Of a stretch of 45,557 bases of DNA, positions 26,104 through 34,286 are shown in pieces. Source of the DNA: Chloroflexota bacterium (GTDB taxonomy: Bacteria; Chloroflexota; Dehalococcoidia; Lucifugimonadales; Lucifugimonadaceae); NCBI GenBank assembly GCA_027624075.1, contig JAQBUH010000017.1:1-45557 (forward strand). The letters run 5' to 3'. Positions within the stretch are counted from its first letter, which is position 1. Each line of letters starts with the position of its first letter. Both the position numbers and the translations under genes were made by a program. The notes beneath the pieces are model-generated. The model saw only the letters and a program-made list of their open reading frames with translations, was not told the DNA's origin and did no database searches.

Positions 26104-26706
26104 TCACCGGCCCTCGCCGGTCACCTCATTCCAGACCTGCTCCACGCACTCTCGCAGGTCTTCCAGCGAACCGTCATTCACAATCACCCGGTTGGCCCTG
26201 GCCGCTTTTTCGCCGGCTGATAGCTGCGCAGCCATGCGGGCTCGCACCTGATCTTCGCTCGCACCGTCTCTTCTTCTGACCCGCAGGACGCTCGCGGCCT
26301 CGTCTGCCGTGACAGCCCAGACCTCGTCCACCAGCCTGTCCCAGCCTGCCTCGAAGAGGACTGCCGCCTCGATGACCGCCGCCGGAGCGCCTTCCGCCTC
26401 TGCCGCCGCCAGCCGTTTCTCCACTACCGCCGCCATCACAGGCCAGACCGCGTTCTCCAACCTGCGCCGCTGCGCCTCGTCACCGAACACGATCGCGGCG
26501 AGTGCGGCGCGGTCTATCCGCTCGTCCTCATCCAGCACGTCTTCACCGAATGTGTCAACAACCGCCTGGTGGCCGGCGTCTCCCGGCTCGTAGATCTGGC
26601 GGCTGATCTGATCTGCGTAGATCACCGCCGCGCCGAGCGACGCCAGTATGCTGGCGACCTCCGCTTTCCCCGAGCCAATTACGCCTGTGAGGCCAATCTT
26701 GAACAT
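26104..26706 (-). CDS. coaE: Dephospho-CoA kinase
   Basis: CoaE phosphorylates the 3'-hydroxyl of dephospho-CoA, the last step of coenzyme A synthesis. The 200-aa sequence has the P-loop GLTGVIGSGKAEVA, the DxI motif AAVIYADQISRQIY, and the lid and core segments PAAVIEAAVLFEAGWD and RARMAAQLSAGEKAARANRVIVNDGSLEDL. It starts a minus-strand set coaE, MoxR ATPase, Nudix, VWA with short gaps. On the minus strand TAGAAT (26743-26738) could be its -10 box, about 31 bases before the ATG. The intergenic region is shared with divergent selA. Confidence 0.95.
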   Translation of the reverse strand: MFKIGLTGVIGSGKAEVASILASLGAAVIYADQISRQIYEPGDAGHQAVVDTFGEDVLDEDERIDRAALAAIVFGDEAQRRRLENAVWPVMAAVVEKRLAAAEAEGAPAAVIEAAVLFEAGWDRLVDEVWAVTADEAASVLRVRRRDGASEDQVRARMAAQLSAGEKAARANRVIVNDGSLEDLRECVEQVWNEVTGEGR

Positions 26707-26823
26707 GATTTGTGTTGAGAATTACTACAACCTGACTATTCTACACACTGTGAGGCCAACTCAATCACAAAAGCGGTTCGCGGCGCATGTTGGGCCTGAG
26801 TTCCAGTGCTAGCATCTTGAGCC

Positions 26824-26856
26824 ATGACTCACAAAATTCGATACCCGAATGACTGA
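26824..26856 (+). CDS. Possible 10-codon leader ORF overlapping the selA start
   Basis: ATG at 26824 opens a 10-residue frame, MTHKIRYPND, ending in TGA at 26854-26856. It overlaps the selA ATG (26849) in another frame. selA has no SD of its own, so ribosomes finishing this frame could restart at selA. The UGA stop is notable because SelA supports UGA decoding. It may be chance. Confidence 0.3.
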   Translation: MTHKIRYPND

Positions 26857-28231
26857 CAGCGAACCCGCCGCAGACAGGCTCCGGTCAATCCCGTCCGTTG
26901 ACGCCGTTCTCAGGGACGCACGCGTCGGGGCACTGGCCGCCGAGAGTTCCCTGCCCGCGGTCACCAGGTTAGTCCGTGACGTTTTAGAGACGACGCGCCA
27001 GGCCGTCCGCGACGGCGAAGCGGCGCCGGACGCCGGAGAGGTGGCGCTGCGCGTAGTCGGCCGGGCAAGGGAATCGTGGAACAACTGGCCACGGCGGGTG
27101 ATCAACGCAACCGGCGTCGTGCTCCACACGAACCTCGGCCGCTCCCCGCTAAGCGCCGCGGCAATAGCTGCGGCGGCACACGCGGCCGGCGGCTATTCGG
27201 ACCTGGAGTTCGATCTTGAGCCGGGGAAACGAGGCTCCCGCAACGCCCACATCTCCCGGCTTGTGGCTGATGTGACGGGCGCCGAGGCTGCGATGGCGGT
27301 GAACAACAACGCCTCCGCCGTGCTCTTGACACTGAGCGCGGTCGCCTGCGGACGCGAGGTGATCGTCTCGCGCGGCGAGTCGGTCGAGATTGGTGGAGGT
27401 TTCAGGGTCCCGGACGTGATGCGCCAGTCCGGCGCGAAGCTCGTCGAAGTCGGAACGACCAACCGCACATACGCGGACGACTACACAGCGGCGGTGACGG
27501 ACCAGACCGCAGCCATACTGAAGGTCCACCCGAGCAACTTCTCCATCCAGGGCTTCACCCACACCCCGGAACTTGCCGAACTGGTCGCTGTGGGCCGCAA
27601 ACACAATGTGCCGGTGTTAAACGACCTCGGCTCCGGCACGCTACTCGACACTCGTCAATTCGGAATGGAGCGAGAGCCGACCGTCCAGGACTCGATCACG
27701 GACGGCGCCAGCCTGACCATGTTCTCCGGGGACAAGCTGCTCGGCGGACCGCAGGCGGGGATCATCTGTGGAAACCGGGAACTGGTCGAGCGCGTGGCGA
27801 AGCACCCGCTGGCCCGCGCTGTGCGCATCGACAAGATGACCCTTGCAGCGCTGAGTGCGACGCTGCTCGCGTACTTGCGGGAAGACGCGGAGAGCGAGAT
27901 CCCGATATGGCGGATGATTTCGGCGACTCCTGACGCGCTTGAGAAGAGAGCGCGGCATTGGCGTGAGGCCGCGGGCGAGGGCGAGGTGAAGCCGGGCCGG
28001 TCGACGGTCGGCGGGGGCAGCCTGCCAGGAGAGACGCTGGCGACATATGTTCTCGCCATCGGTGGCAAACGCGACCCGAACGCTCTTGCCGCGGCACTGC
28101 GCCGTCAGGTTCCGCCTGTGATCGCGCGCATCCACGAGGATGAGCTGCTGCTGGACCCGCGCACCGTGCTGCCGGAAGAGGACGCCGCCGTGCTGGCGGC
28201 TCTGGCCGGCGCGCTGGAGACGAGCAATTGA
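26849..28231 (+). CDS. selA: L-seryl-tRNA(Sec) selenium transferase
   Basis: SelA is a PLP enzyme that converts seryl-tRNA(Sec) to selenocysteinyl-tRNA(Sec) using selenophosphate; it acts as a large ring in the cytosol. The 460-aa length is normal. Family marks include RRVINATGVVLHTNLGRSPLS, NNNASAVLLTL, VGTTNRTYADDY and the PLP lysine Lys296 in FSGDKLLGGPQAG. Its natural partner here is the UGA-containing peroxiredoxin at 3178-3768. selB, selD and the Sec tRNA are not in this window. No SD is visible; an overlapping leader frame may provide coupling. Its stop overlaps the TTG start of the Smr gene. Confidence 0.96.
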   Translation: MTDSEPAADRLRSIPSVDAVLRDARVGALAAESSLPAVTRLVRDVLETTRQAVRDGEAAPDAGEVALRVVGRARESWNNWPRRVINATGVVLHTNLGRSPLSAAAIAAAAHAAGGYSDLEFDLEPGKRGSRNAHISRLVADVTGAEAAMAVNNNASAVLLTLSAVACGREVIVSRGESVEIGGGFRVPDVMRQSGAKLVEVGTTNRTYADDYTAAVTDQTAAILKVHPSNFSIQGFTHTPELAELVAVGRKHNVPVLNDLGSGTLLDTRQFGMEREPTVQDSITDGASLTMFSGDKLLGGPQAGIICGNRELVERVAKHPLARAVRIDKMTLAALSATLLAYLREDAESEIPIWRMISATPDALEKRARHWREAAGEGEVKPGRSTVGGGSLPGETLATYVLAIGGKRDPNALAAALRRQVPPVIARIHEDELLLDPRTVLPEEDAAVLAALAGALETSN

Positions 28232-28614
28232 CCTCCGGTAGCAGCCACGGGTTCATTCGCCCAATTCGGCCAATCCGGCCAACTCGGCCACCGGTGCGGC
28301 CGGCCAGCATCGACATAGACCTCCACGGCATGACGAAAGCGGAAGCCGCCGTCGCCGCAGAGGCGCACATCCGGCAGGCGCACGCGGCGCGGCTGCACAT
28401 TGTCAAGATCATCCACGGCCACGGCACAGGTGCGGTCAGGTCGACGGTTCAGAAGGTGCTCGACGACTCACCGCTTGTGAAGAGGCACTACCTGGCCAGT
28501 CACGGCGACGGAGGTCACGGCGCGACGATCGCAGAGCTCGACTACGGCCAGCGCGGGTTCTATGACAACCCTGCCAACAACGGCATCACGCCGCGGGCCG
28601 AACGGCGGAGATAG
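28228..28614 (+). CDS. Smr-domain protein
   Basis: The 128-aa protein is mostly one Smr domain (MutS2 C-terminal type, a nicking or ribosome-linked nuclease fold). Key segments are IDIDLHGMTKAEA with the DLHG motif, and the HGHGTGAVRSTVQ motif, then GATIAELDY. The N-terminal tail is Pro/Arg-rich and built on 9-bp DNA repeats (28261-28287). The TTG start shares bases with the selA stop, so the gene is probably translated after selA. Whether the tie to selenium is functional is unknown. The free Smr domain may act on RNA/DNA branches or collided ribosomes. Confidence 0.85.
   Translation: MTSGSSHGFIRPIRPIRPTRPPVRPASIDIDLHGMTKAEAAVAAEAHIRQAHAARLHIVKIIHGHGTGAVRSTVQKVLDDSPLVKRHYLASHGDGGHGATIAELDYGQRGFYDNPANNGITPRAERRR
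28261..28287 (+). repeat. Three 9-bp tandem repeats in the Smr gene
   Basis: Units CCAATTCGG, CCAATCCGG and CCAACTCGG lie end to end and encode Pro-Ile-Arg, Pro-Ile-Arg and Pro-Thr-Arg. This is a slippage-prone, low-complexity linker before the Smr domain. Confidence 0.75.
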
Positions 28615-28685
28615 GGCCCTGTCACGGCGTCACGGGCCGTCTGACGCCGAGCCGGCCGTTTCCGGCCTAAACTACAGACACTGGC

Positions 28686-30056
28686 ATGACACTGTTCGAC
28701 CACAGGCGGGAGGCAATTCAGCGCCGCAACGCGCCGCTGGCCACGCGCATGCGCCCGGAATCGCTCGACGAGTACGCCGGCCAGCGCCACCTGCTGGCGC
28801 CCGGCTCTGTCCTGCGCCGCGCCATCGACGAGGACCGCGTCCCATCCATGATCCTCTGGGGACCGCCCGGCAGCGGCAAGACGACGCTCGCCCGGCTGAT
28901 TGCGCACGCCACCAGGGCCCATTTTGAGCAGCTCTCCGCCGTCACATCCGGCGTGAAGGACGTGCGAGAGGCGGTGTCTGCCGCGCGTGACCGTCTGGGC
29001 CAGTTTGACCGGCCGACCATCCTGTTCATCGATGAGATCCACCGCTTCTCCAAGTCCCAGCAGGACGCGTTGCTGCCTCATGTCGAAGAGGGCACTGTGA
29101 CGCTCATCGGCGCGACTACGGAAAACCCGTCTTTCGAGGTGATCTCGCCTCTTCTGTCCCGTGCCCGCGTCTACACGCTCGAGCCACTCAGCGACGAAGA
29201 GATCGGCACGTTGATAACGCGCGCCTTATCAGACGCTGTCCGCGGCCTTGCCAGGGATAACGCAACACTTACTGAGGAGTCACGCTCATTCCTGCTACGC
29301 GTATCGAATGGTGACGCGCGCGCCGCGCTCAACACGCTGGAACTGGCCGTCGAGTCTACCCAGCCGGACGAAGACGGGAACAGGCTCGTCACGATCGAGA
29401 CGCTCGAGCAGTCGCTCCAGCGCCAGGCGCGCTACGACCGGCTGGGCGACCAGCACTACGACACCATCTCTGCGTTCATCAAGTCGATACGCGGCTCTGA
29501 CCCTGACGCCGCTGTCTACTACCTTGCGAGAATGCTGGACGCCGGCGAGGACCCGGTCTTCATCGCAAGACGCCTTGTCATCTCAGCTGCCGAAGACATA
29601 GGACTCGCCAACCCGAACGGCCTTGCGGTCGCCATCGCGGCTAAAGAGGCGGTTGAGTTCATCGGGCTTCCCGAAGGCAGGATCCCGCTTGCCGAGGCGA
29701 CGATCTACCTCGCGTCTGCGCCCAAGAGTAACTCGGCGTACAAGGCTATCGACGCCGCGCTGGCGGATGTTCGCCAGGGCCGTGACGAGCCGGTGCCGAT
29801 GCACCTCAGGAATGCGCCGACTCGCCTCATGTCCGAACTCGGCCACGGCAAGGGTTACAGCTATCCGCACGACCAGCCGGGCCACTTCGTTGAGGCTGAG
29901 AACCTGCCGGAGCGGCTGCGCGACCGCAGCTACTACCGGCCGGGCTTGCTGGGCGCAGAGGGAGCTATGGCAGAGCGGCTCAAAGAGTGGTGGGGGCCGG
30001 AACGTTACTTGCCGGACCAGTCGCCAACGGACGACCTTAAAGCTCCGCCTGATTAA
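28686..30056 (+). CDS. rarA: Replication-associated recombination protein RarA (MgsA) AAA+ ATPase
   Basis: The 456-aa clamp-loader-like AAA+ ATPase acts at stalled replication forks. Seen motifs: Walker A GPPGSGKTTLARL (Lys65), Walker B ILFIDEIHRFSKSQQDALLPHVE, sensor 1 LIGATTENPSF, and the C-terminal MgsA-type region with FIKSIRGSDPDAAVYYLARML, EDIGLANP and a final YLPD-containing tail. The length is typical. Its start has a short leader, with TAAACT about 12 bases upstream. It ends on the convergent exporter gene, sharing TTAA. Confidence 0.95.
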   Translation: MTLFDHRREAIQRRNAPLATRMRPESLDEYAGQRHLLAPGSVLRRAIDEDRVPSMILWGPPGSGKTTLARLIAHATRAHFEQLSAVTSGVKDVREAVSAARDRLGQFDRPTILFIDEIHRFSKSQQDALLPHVEEGTVTLIGATTENPSFEVISPLLSRARVYTLEPLSDEEIGTLITRALSDAVRGLARDNATLTEESRSFLLRVSNGDARAALNTLELAVESTQPDEDGNRLVTIETLEQSLQRQARYDRLGDQHYDTISAFIKSIRGSDPDAAVYYLARMLDAGEDPVFIARRLVISAAEDIGLANPNGLAVAIAAKEAVEFIGLPEGRIPLAEATIYLASAPKSNSAYKAIDAALADVRQGRDEPVPMHLRNAPTRLMSELGHGKGYSYPHDQPGHFVEAENLPERLRDRSYYRPGLLGAEGAMAERLKEWWGPERYLPDQSPTDDLKAPPD

Positions 30057-31291
30057 TTGGCGTGCCGGAGAGCGGACCACACGTTCTTGAGGGTCATGCG
30101 CTGTCCGTATAGCAGCAGCCCTGCTCTGAACACGCGCGCAGAGACCCACAGCAGCACGAACGCCGAGGCGGTGATGACCAGCAGGCTCGCCGCAACCTCA
30201 GCCGCACTCACGTTTCCCGCGCTCAGCCGTATCAGGATGGTCGTAGGCGCAGTGACCGGGATGTAAGACAACACCTGCGCCACCGTCCCGTCAGGGTCCG
30301 AGACGAGCAGGGACGAAAGCCAGACAGGCACAACGGCTGGGACGGTGATGATGGCGGAGATCTGCGACGCCTCTCTCACGGACGTTGTGGCCGCGCCAAC
30401 GCCGGCCATGATCACGGCAAAGAGGAAATACCCGGTGATGAAGAGCAGGAGCACCAACACCAGCAGGTCCACGCCAACGCTCAAGTCGCCCGCGTCCGGA
30501 ATCTGGTCGATGATCAGTGGCGCAAGCAGCGCGGCCGAGATCACCCAAACCGTTACCTGGATCAGACCGGCGGCGCCAAGCGCAAACACCTTTCCTGCCA
30601 TGATTGAAAGCGGCGTGGCGGAGGTGATGATCATCTCGATCATCCGGTTCTCCTTTTCGTCCGCGACGCTCTGCAACAGACTTCCACTGCCGGAGAAGAT
30701 GGCGATCATCAGCAGCAGGGCAAAGATAAACGGCACAAAGAACTCGCCTGCCTGCTGCGCGTCTGGCGGCTCCTCGGCAATCGTGCCGTCCTCGGACACC
30801 TCGTACACCGTGAAGTGCGCCGGGCGGACCACGCGCTCAAGGACGCTCGGCTCAACCAGCCCTGCTATCAGCTCGACGGTCAGGAACTCCCTGAACACCC
30901 CGGCGAGCGAGTCGTCTGTGAGGAATCCTGAGTCGGCACGGATCCACTGGACCTCGCCTGTCTCCAGGTAGTTTTGTGGGATAACAAATACCGCCTCCAC
31001 CTGTCCACGCTGGACAGCCTGGATGCCGGTCTCCCTGTCTGCGTACCCGGCAGGGCCCTCTGTGAGTCCGAAGTCCAGGATTATGCCTGCGTTGTCGACA
31101 TAACCGATCCTGCTGAGCGGTGTGACCGGATCGTTCTCCGTGACCGCGTTCCTGATGAGCGGAACGGCAAACAGCGCTATCAGCAGGACCGTCGGCACAA
31201 GCAGTGTCAGGATCTGCCAGCTTCGGCGTCGGATCTGTCTGCGAAACTCTTCGCCAAGGATGACGCGAGTCTCAGGTGAGGTTCCGAGCAC
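30053..31291 (-). CDS. ABC exporter permease (NatB-like)
   Basis: A 412-aa ABC-2 type permease. One N-terminal helix (ILTLLVPTVLLIALFAVPLI) is followed by a large extracytoplasmic domain of about 130 residues and five C-terminal helices including FALLLMIAIFSGSGSLLQSVADEKENRMIEMIITSATPLSIMAGK, the typical NatB/YhaP coupling region. I prefer the GTG at 31291 because a perfect AGGAGG lies six bases upstream; an ATG at 31315 is also in frame. The gene overlaps the end of its ATPase gene. NatAB systems export Na+ or other small compounds; the substrate here is unknown. Confidence 0.87.
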   Translation of the reverse strand: MLGTSPETRVILGEEFRRQIRRRSWQILTLLVPTVLLIALFAVPLIRNAVTENDPVTPLSRIGYVDNAGIILDFGLTEGPAGYADRETGIQAVQRGQVEAVFVIPQNYLETGEVQWIRADSGFLTDDSLAGVFREFLTVELIAGLVEPSVLERVVRPAHFTVYEVSEDGTIAEEPPDAQQAGEFFVPFIFALLLMIAIFSGSGSLLQSVADEKENRMIEMIITSATPLSIMAGKVFALGAAGLIQVTVWVISAALLAPLIIDQIPDAGDLSVGVDLLVLVLLLFITGYFLFAVIMAGVGAATTSVREASQISAIITVPAVVPVWLSSLLVSDPDGTVAQVLSYIPVTAPTTILIRLSAGNVSAAEVAASLLVITASAFVLLWVSARVFRAGLLLYGQRMTLKNVWSALRHAN

Positions 31292-32183
31292 GGGAAACCT
31301 CCTCAATGAATACATCGTTCATCGTCGGCAGGAGCAGCTCGAAGCGCTCGACCGGTATCCCGGCGTCGAGGAACGCTCGCAGCACGCTTTCGGAGGTTCT
31401 GCCATCGCCAATTGCGAACTCCATGATTCCGTTGACCGGCGCCGCACGGCCCTGGCCCAGCGATCGAGGCATCTCCGGAGCGCGGACACGCACTGCGCTG
31501 GCGCCGCGGTCCCGCTTGATCTCATCGAGATCGCCATAGATCAGCATATGGCTGTCTGCGATCAGGGCCACTCGCTGGCACAGCTCCTCAACGTCGGACA
31601 TTATGTGGGTGCTGAACATGATCGTTGCGCCGCGCTCCTGCTGCTCGAACAGCATCTGCTTCATGAGCTGCACGTTGAGCGGGTCCAGGCCGGCGAACGG
31701 CTCATCCAGGATGATGAACTCCGGCTCGTGGATGATCGCCGAGATGAACTGGATCAACTGCGTCATCCCTCGCGAGAGTCCTTCCACCCTCTTGTGACGG
31801 TGTTGGAACAGACCGACACGGTGAAGCAGTTCCGTGCCGCGTTCCTCCGCATCGGACGAGCTGAGGCCTTTCAGCCGCCCCAGGTACCTGACGATGTCCA
31901 GCACCCGCACCTTGCGCAGGAGGCCGCGGTCTTCCGGCAGGTAGCCAACGCGTTTCAGGACTGTCCTGCTCGGGTCGGAGCCGAGGATGGAGATAGTGCC
32001 GGAGTCTGGCCTGATGATTCCGAGCGCCATCCGAATGGTTGTTGTCTTGCCAGAGCCGTTTGGGCCAAGAAAACCGAAGATCTCACCGCGCCGCACCTGG
32101 AACGAGATGTTGCTGACAACGGTTCGCTGGCCGAAGCTCTTGGTCAGGCCGTCTATTTCCAGCACGAAGTCAGGAGAGGCCAT
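31272..32183 (-). CDS. ABC exporter ATP-binding protein (NatA-like)
   Basis: The 303-aa ATPase has Walker A GPNGSGKTTT, signature LSRGMTQ, Walker B FIILDEPFAGLD and the H-loop MFSTHIMSD. Its C-terminal extension (from about residue 215) is common to NatA-type exporter ATPases. The start is placed at ATG 32183 (MASPDFVLEIDGL); an upstream GTG at 32249 would add 22 residues that do not fit the family. No clear SD is seen for 32183. It is co-transcribed with the permease gene, which starts inside its 3' end. Confidence 0.88.
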   Translation of the reverse strand: MASPDFVLEIDGLTKSFGQRTVVSNISFQVRRGEIFGFLGPNGSGKTTTIRMALGIIRPDSGTISILGSDPSRTVLKRVGYLPEDRGLLRKVRVLDIVRYLGRLKGLSSSDAEERGTELLHRVGLFQHRHKRVEGLSRGMTQLIQFISAIIHEPEFIILDEPFAGLDPLNVQLMKQMLFEQQERGATIMFSTHIMSDVEELCQRVALIADSHMLIYGDLDEIKRDRGASAVRVRAPEMPRSLGQGRAAPVNGIMEFAIGDGRTSESVLRAFLDAGIPVERFELLLPTMNDVFIEEVSRARNLT

Positions 32184-32322
32184 TGGGCGATATCGTTGGC
32201 AAGCAAAGGACAGTGAGAAAGAAACAGTCGTTACAGCGTATCGCACCACTGCCGGAAGTCGCTGTTGGTAACCGACGCACGGTTGCGTGCAGAGTGCATG
32301 GCCGCGTCAGCCGGGGCAGAGG

Positions 32323-33360
32323 TCAGGCCAGGCCCTTCATCACCTTGCGCATTGCAACCAGAGCGAAGTCAATGTCCTCACTGTCCACCCCGTAGTGCGT
32401 CACCATGCGCAGGTCCGAGTCACCGCCGTTTATGTAGACGCCCGCCTCCTTGAGACGCGCAGCTATCCGGTCGCCGCTGCCCGCAGGCACGCCAAACCGC
32501 ACGATGTTCGTTGTGATGTCTTCAGGGTCGAGGACTATGCCGTTCAACTCGGACAGACCTTCCGCCAGCTTCTTTGCGTTGACGTGGTCCTCCTCGAGGC
32601 GTTCGATCATCGAGTCGAGCGCCACCAACCCGGCCGCAGCGACGATGCCGACCTGCCGCATTCCCGCGCCAAGAATCTTGCGCCACCTCCCGGCCTCTTC
32701 GATGAAATCGGCGTCGCCGACCAGCACACTGCCGATGGGGCACGACAGACCCTTGGAGAGACAGAATGTCGCTGTGTCGACGGGCGCGGTCAGCTCCTTT
32801 ATGTCGACGCCAAGGCTGACCGCCGCGTTGAACAGCCGCGCTCCGTCCAGGTGAACGCGCAAGCCGTGCGCACGAGCCGCATCAGTCATGACGCGAGTGG
32901 CGGCGGGCGTGATTGCCCGGCCGCTGGTCCCGTTGTGAGTGTTCTCAATGCAAAGCAACTTCGTGGGCGGCTTGTGGTAGTCACGCGGCTTTACAGCGGC
33001 ATGGATCAGCTCTGGCGCAAGCAGGCCGTGCCTGTCCGTCTTGATCGGGTACATCACGACGCCGCCGAGTACCGAGACGCCGCCGGCCTCGCTGTTGAAG
33101 ATGTGGCACATGTCCCCGAGGATGATCTCATCGCCTCGCTGGGCCTGTGCGAGCACCGCGACCAGGTTTCCCTGCGTGCCCGAGGCGACGAACAGCCCGG
33201 CCTCCTTCCCCAGCATCTCTGCCGCCTTCTCCTGGAGCCGGTTTACTGTCGGGTCGTCACGGTAGACGTCATCGCCCACCTCGGCCTCATACATCGCCTT
33301 CCGCATCTCCGGTGAAGGCTTGGTGACTGTGTCGCTGCGAAGATCGACTCGGATGTCCAT
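32323..33360 (-). CDS. ltaE: Low-specificity L-threonine aldolase
   Basis: This PLP fold-type I enzyme splits threonine and allo-threonine to glycine and acetaldehyde. The 345-aa sequence begins VDLRSDTVTKPSPEMRKAM, has GTQGNLVAVLAQ, LDGARLFNAAVSLG and PLP Lys203 in FCLSKGLSCPIGS. All are classic threonine aldolase segments. Its ATG is preceded by AAGG at about six bases. It is transcribed alone on the minus strand, upstream of the exporter genes, with about 140 bases to the preferred NatA-like start. Confidence 0.94.
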   Translation of the reverse strand: MDIRVDLRSDTVTKPSPEMRKAMYEAEVGDDVYRDDPTVNRLQEKAAEMLGKEAGLFVASGTQGNLVAVLAQAQRGDEIILGDMCHIFNSEAGGVSVLGGVVMYPIKTDRHGLLAPELIHAAVKPRDYHKPPTKLLCIENTHNGTSGRAITPAATRVMTDAARAHGLRVHLDGARLFNAAVSLGVDIKELTAPVDTATFCLSKGLSCPIGSVLVGDADFIEEAGRWRKILGAGMRQVGIVAAAGLVALDSMIERLEEDHVNAKKLAEGLSELNGIVLDPEDITTNIVRFGVPAGSGDRIAARLKEAGVYINGGDSDLRMVTHYGVDSEDIDFALVAMRKVMKGLA

Positions 33361-33635
33361 TGTTTCCTTCTAACTTGGCTAACCTGGTGAGCCCGTGATT
33401 GCAGGAACGGTTGTTTGCCGGAGGGTTACGGCAAATGAGGCTGCGTCTGCGCGTTCTACGGCCTGACAGCTGCCCGGCGGCCGCTCCGCACACGCTCAAA
33501 GCGGCTTGCAGATTCTACCAATCCCATCGGGGCAGCAGCGCCAGAACAAACGAACTCCGGCATTTGTGTTCATTTTTCCCACCGGCGGCGCCGGCTGCGG
33601 CGGCGAATCTTCAAACTCTGTTCACAGCAGGGCCG

Positions 33636-33641
33636 TATACT
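33636..33641 (+). promoter_or_regulatory. -10 box for a leaderless lspA transcript
   Basis: TATACT ends six bases before the GTG start at 33648, placing the likely transcription start at the start codon. There is no close SD. The -35 region has only a weak TTCAAA (33610-33615) at a 20-base spacing. Confidence 0.5.
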
Positions 33642-33647
33642 CAGACT

Positions 33648-34286
33648 GTGACCCACGACACCTCATCATCAGAACACGACGCTCCGCCACAGGACAGTGA
33701 CGCTCCGGCCGGCGTCAGCAACCCGGAGCCAGCCCGGCGGCGGCGTTCGCTATTTGCCGATCCTGTTCCATGGTTGCTCCTCGCAGCTTCGCTCGGGCTT
33801 GACCAGCTGACCAAGGTGATCGTCACAGGCAATCTATCGCGTGGCGAGTCGTGGCCAGATAACGGCTTTTTCCGCATCACACACGCGTGGAACACCGGCA
33901 CAGCCTTCAGCCTGTTCCAGGACCAGAGCGACCTGCTTACCATCATCTCGTTCGGCGCCGTGATCGCGCTCTACTTCGTCTACAGGTCTGTTGAGTCGCC
34001 CACCGTCTGGGTGCGGATGGCTTTCGGCCTCCTGCTTGGCGGCGCCTTCGGGAACCTGATCGACCGGATAAGGCTCGGTCACGTCACGGACTTCGTTGAC
34101 ATCGGTCCGTGGCCCATCTTCAACATCGCAGACTCATCGATAGTCGTTGGCATCGCAGTGCTGTTCCTCTTCTTCTGGACCAACCCGGCAGAAAACGGCA
34201 AGAAAAAAGATCCGCCCGGTGAGGCTGCCGACCCTGTCAACCCGGCTCCGAATGCGGCCGGTGGCGGCAGCCAGGAAATGGTATGA
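33648..34286 (+). CDS. lspA: Lipoprotein signal peptidase
   Basis: LspA cuts the signal peptide of diacylglyceryl-modified prolipoproteins; a client in this window is the selenocysteine peroxiredoxin. The 212-aa protein (start at GTG 33648) has an N-terminal polar tail of about 35 residues, then four membrane segments. Conserved segments are DQLTKVIV, WNTGTAFS, GGAFGNLIDRIRLGHVTDFVD and FNIADSSI, with the catalytic aspartates in the last two. The C-terminal tail is long and Pro/Gly-rich. The open frame extends upstream to 33399, but that part is not LspA-like. It overlaps rluD by four bases (ATGA). Confidence 0.93.
   Translation: MTHDTSSSEHDAPPQDSDAPAGVSNPEPARRRRSLFADPVPWLLLAASLGLDQLTKVIVTGNLSRGESWPDNGFFRITHAWNTGTAFSLFQDQSDLLTIISFGAVIALYFVYRSVESPTVWVRMAFGLLLGGAFGNLIDRIRLGHVTDFVDIGPWPIFNIADSSIVVGIAVLFLFFWTNPAENGKKKDPPGEAADPVNPAPNAAGGGSQEMV

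Noticed and set aside
31122-33315. Two long plus-strand frames (364 and 342 codons) opposite the ABC and threonine aldolase genes
   Set aside because: Both are mirror frames of clearly recognised minus-strand enzymes.
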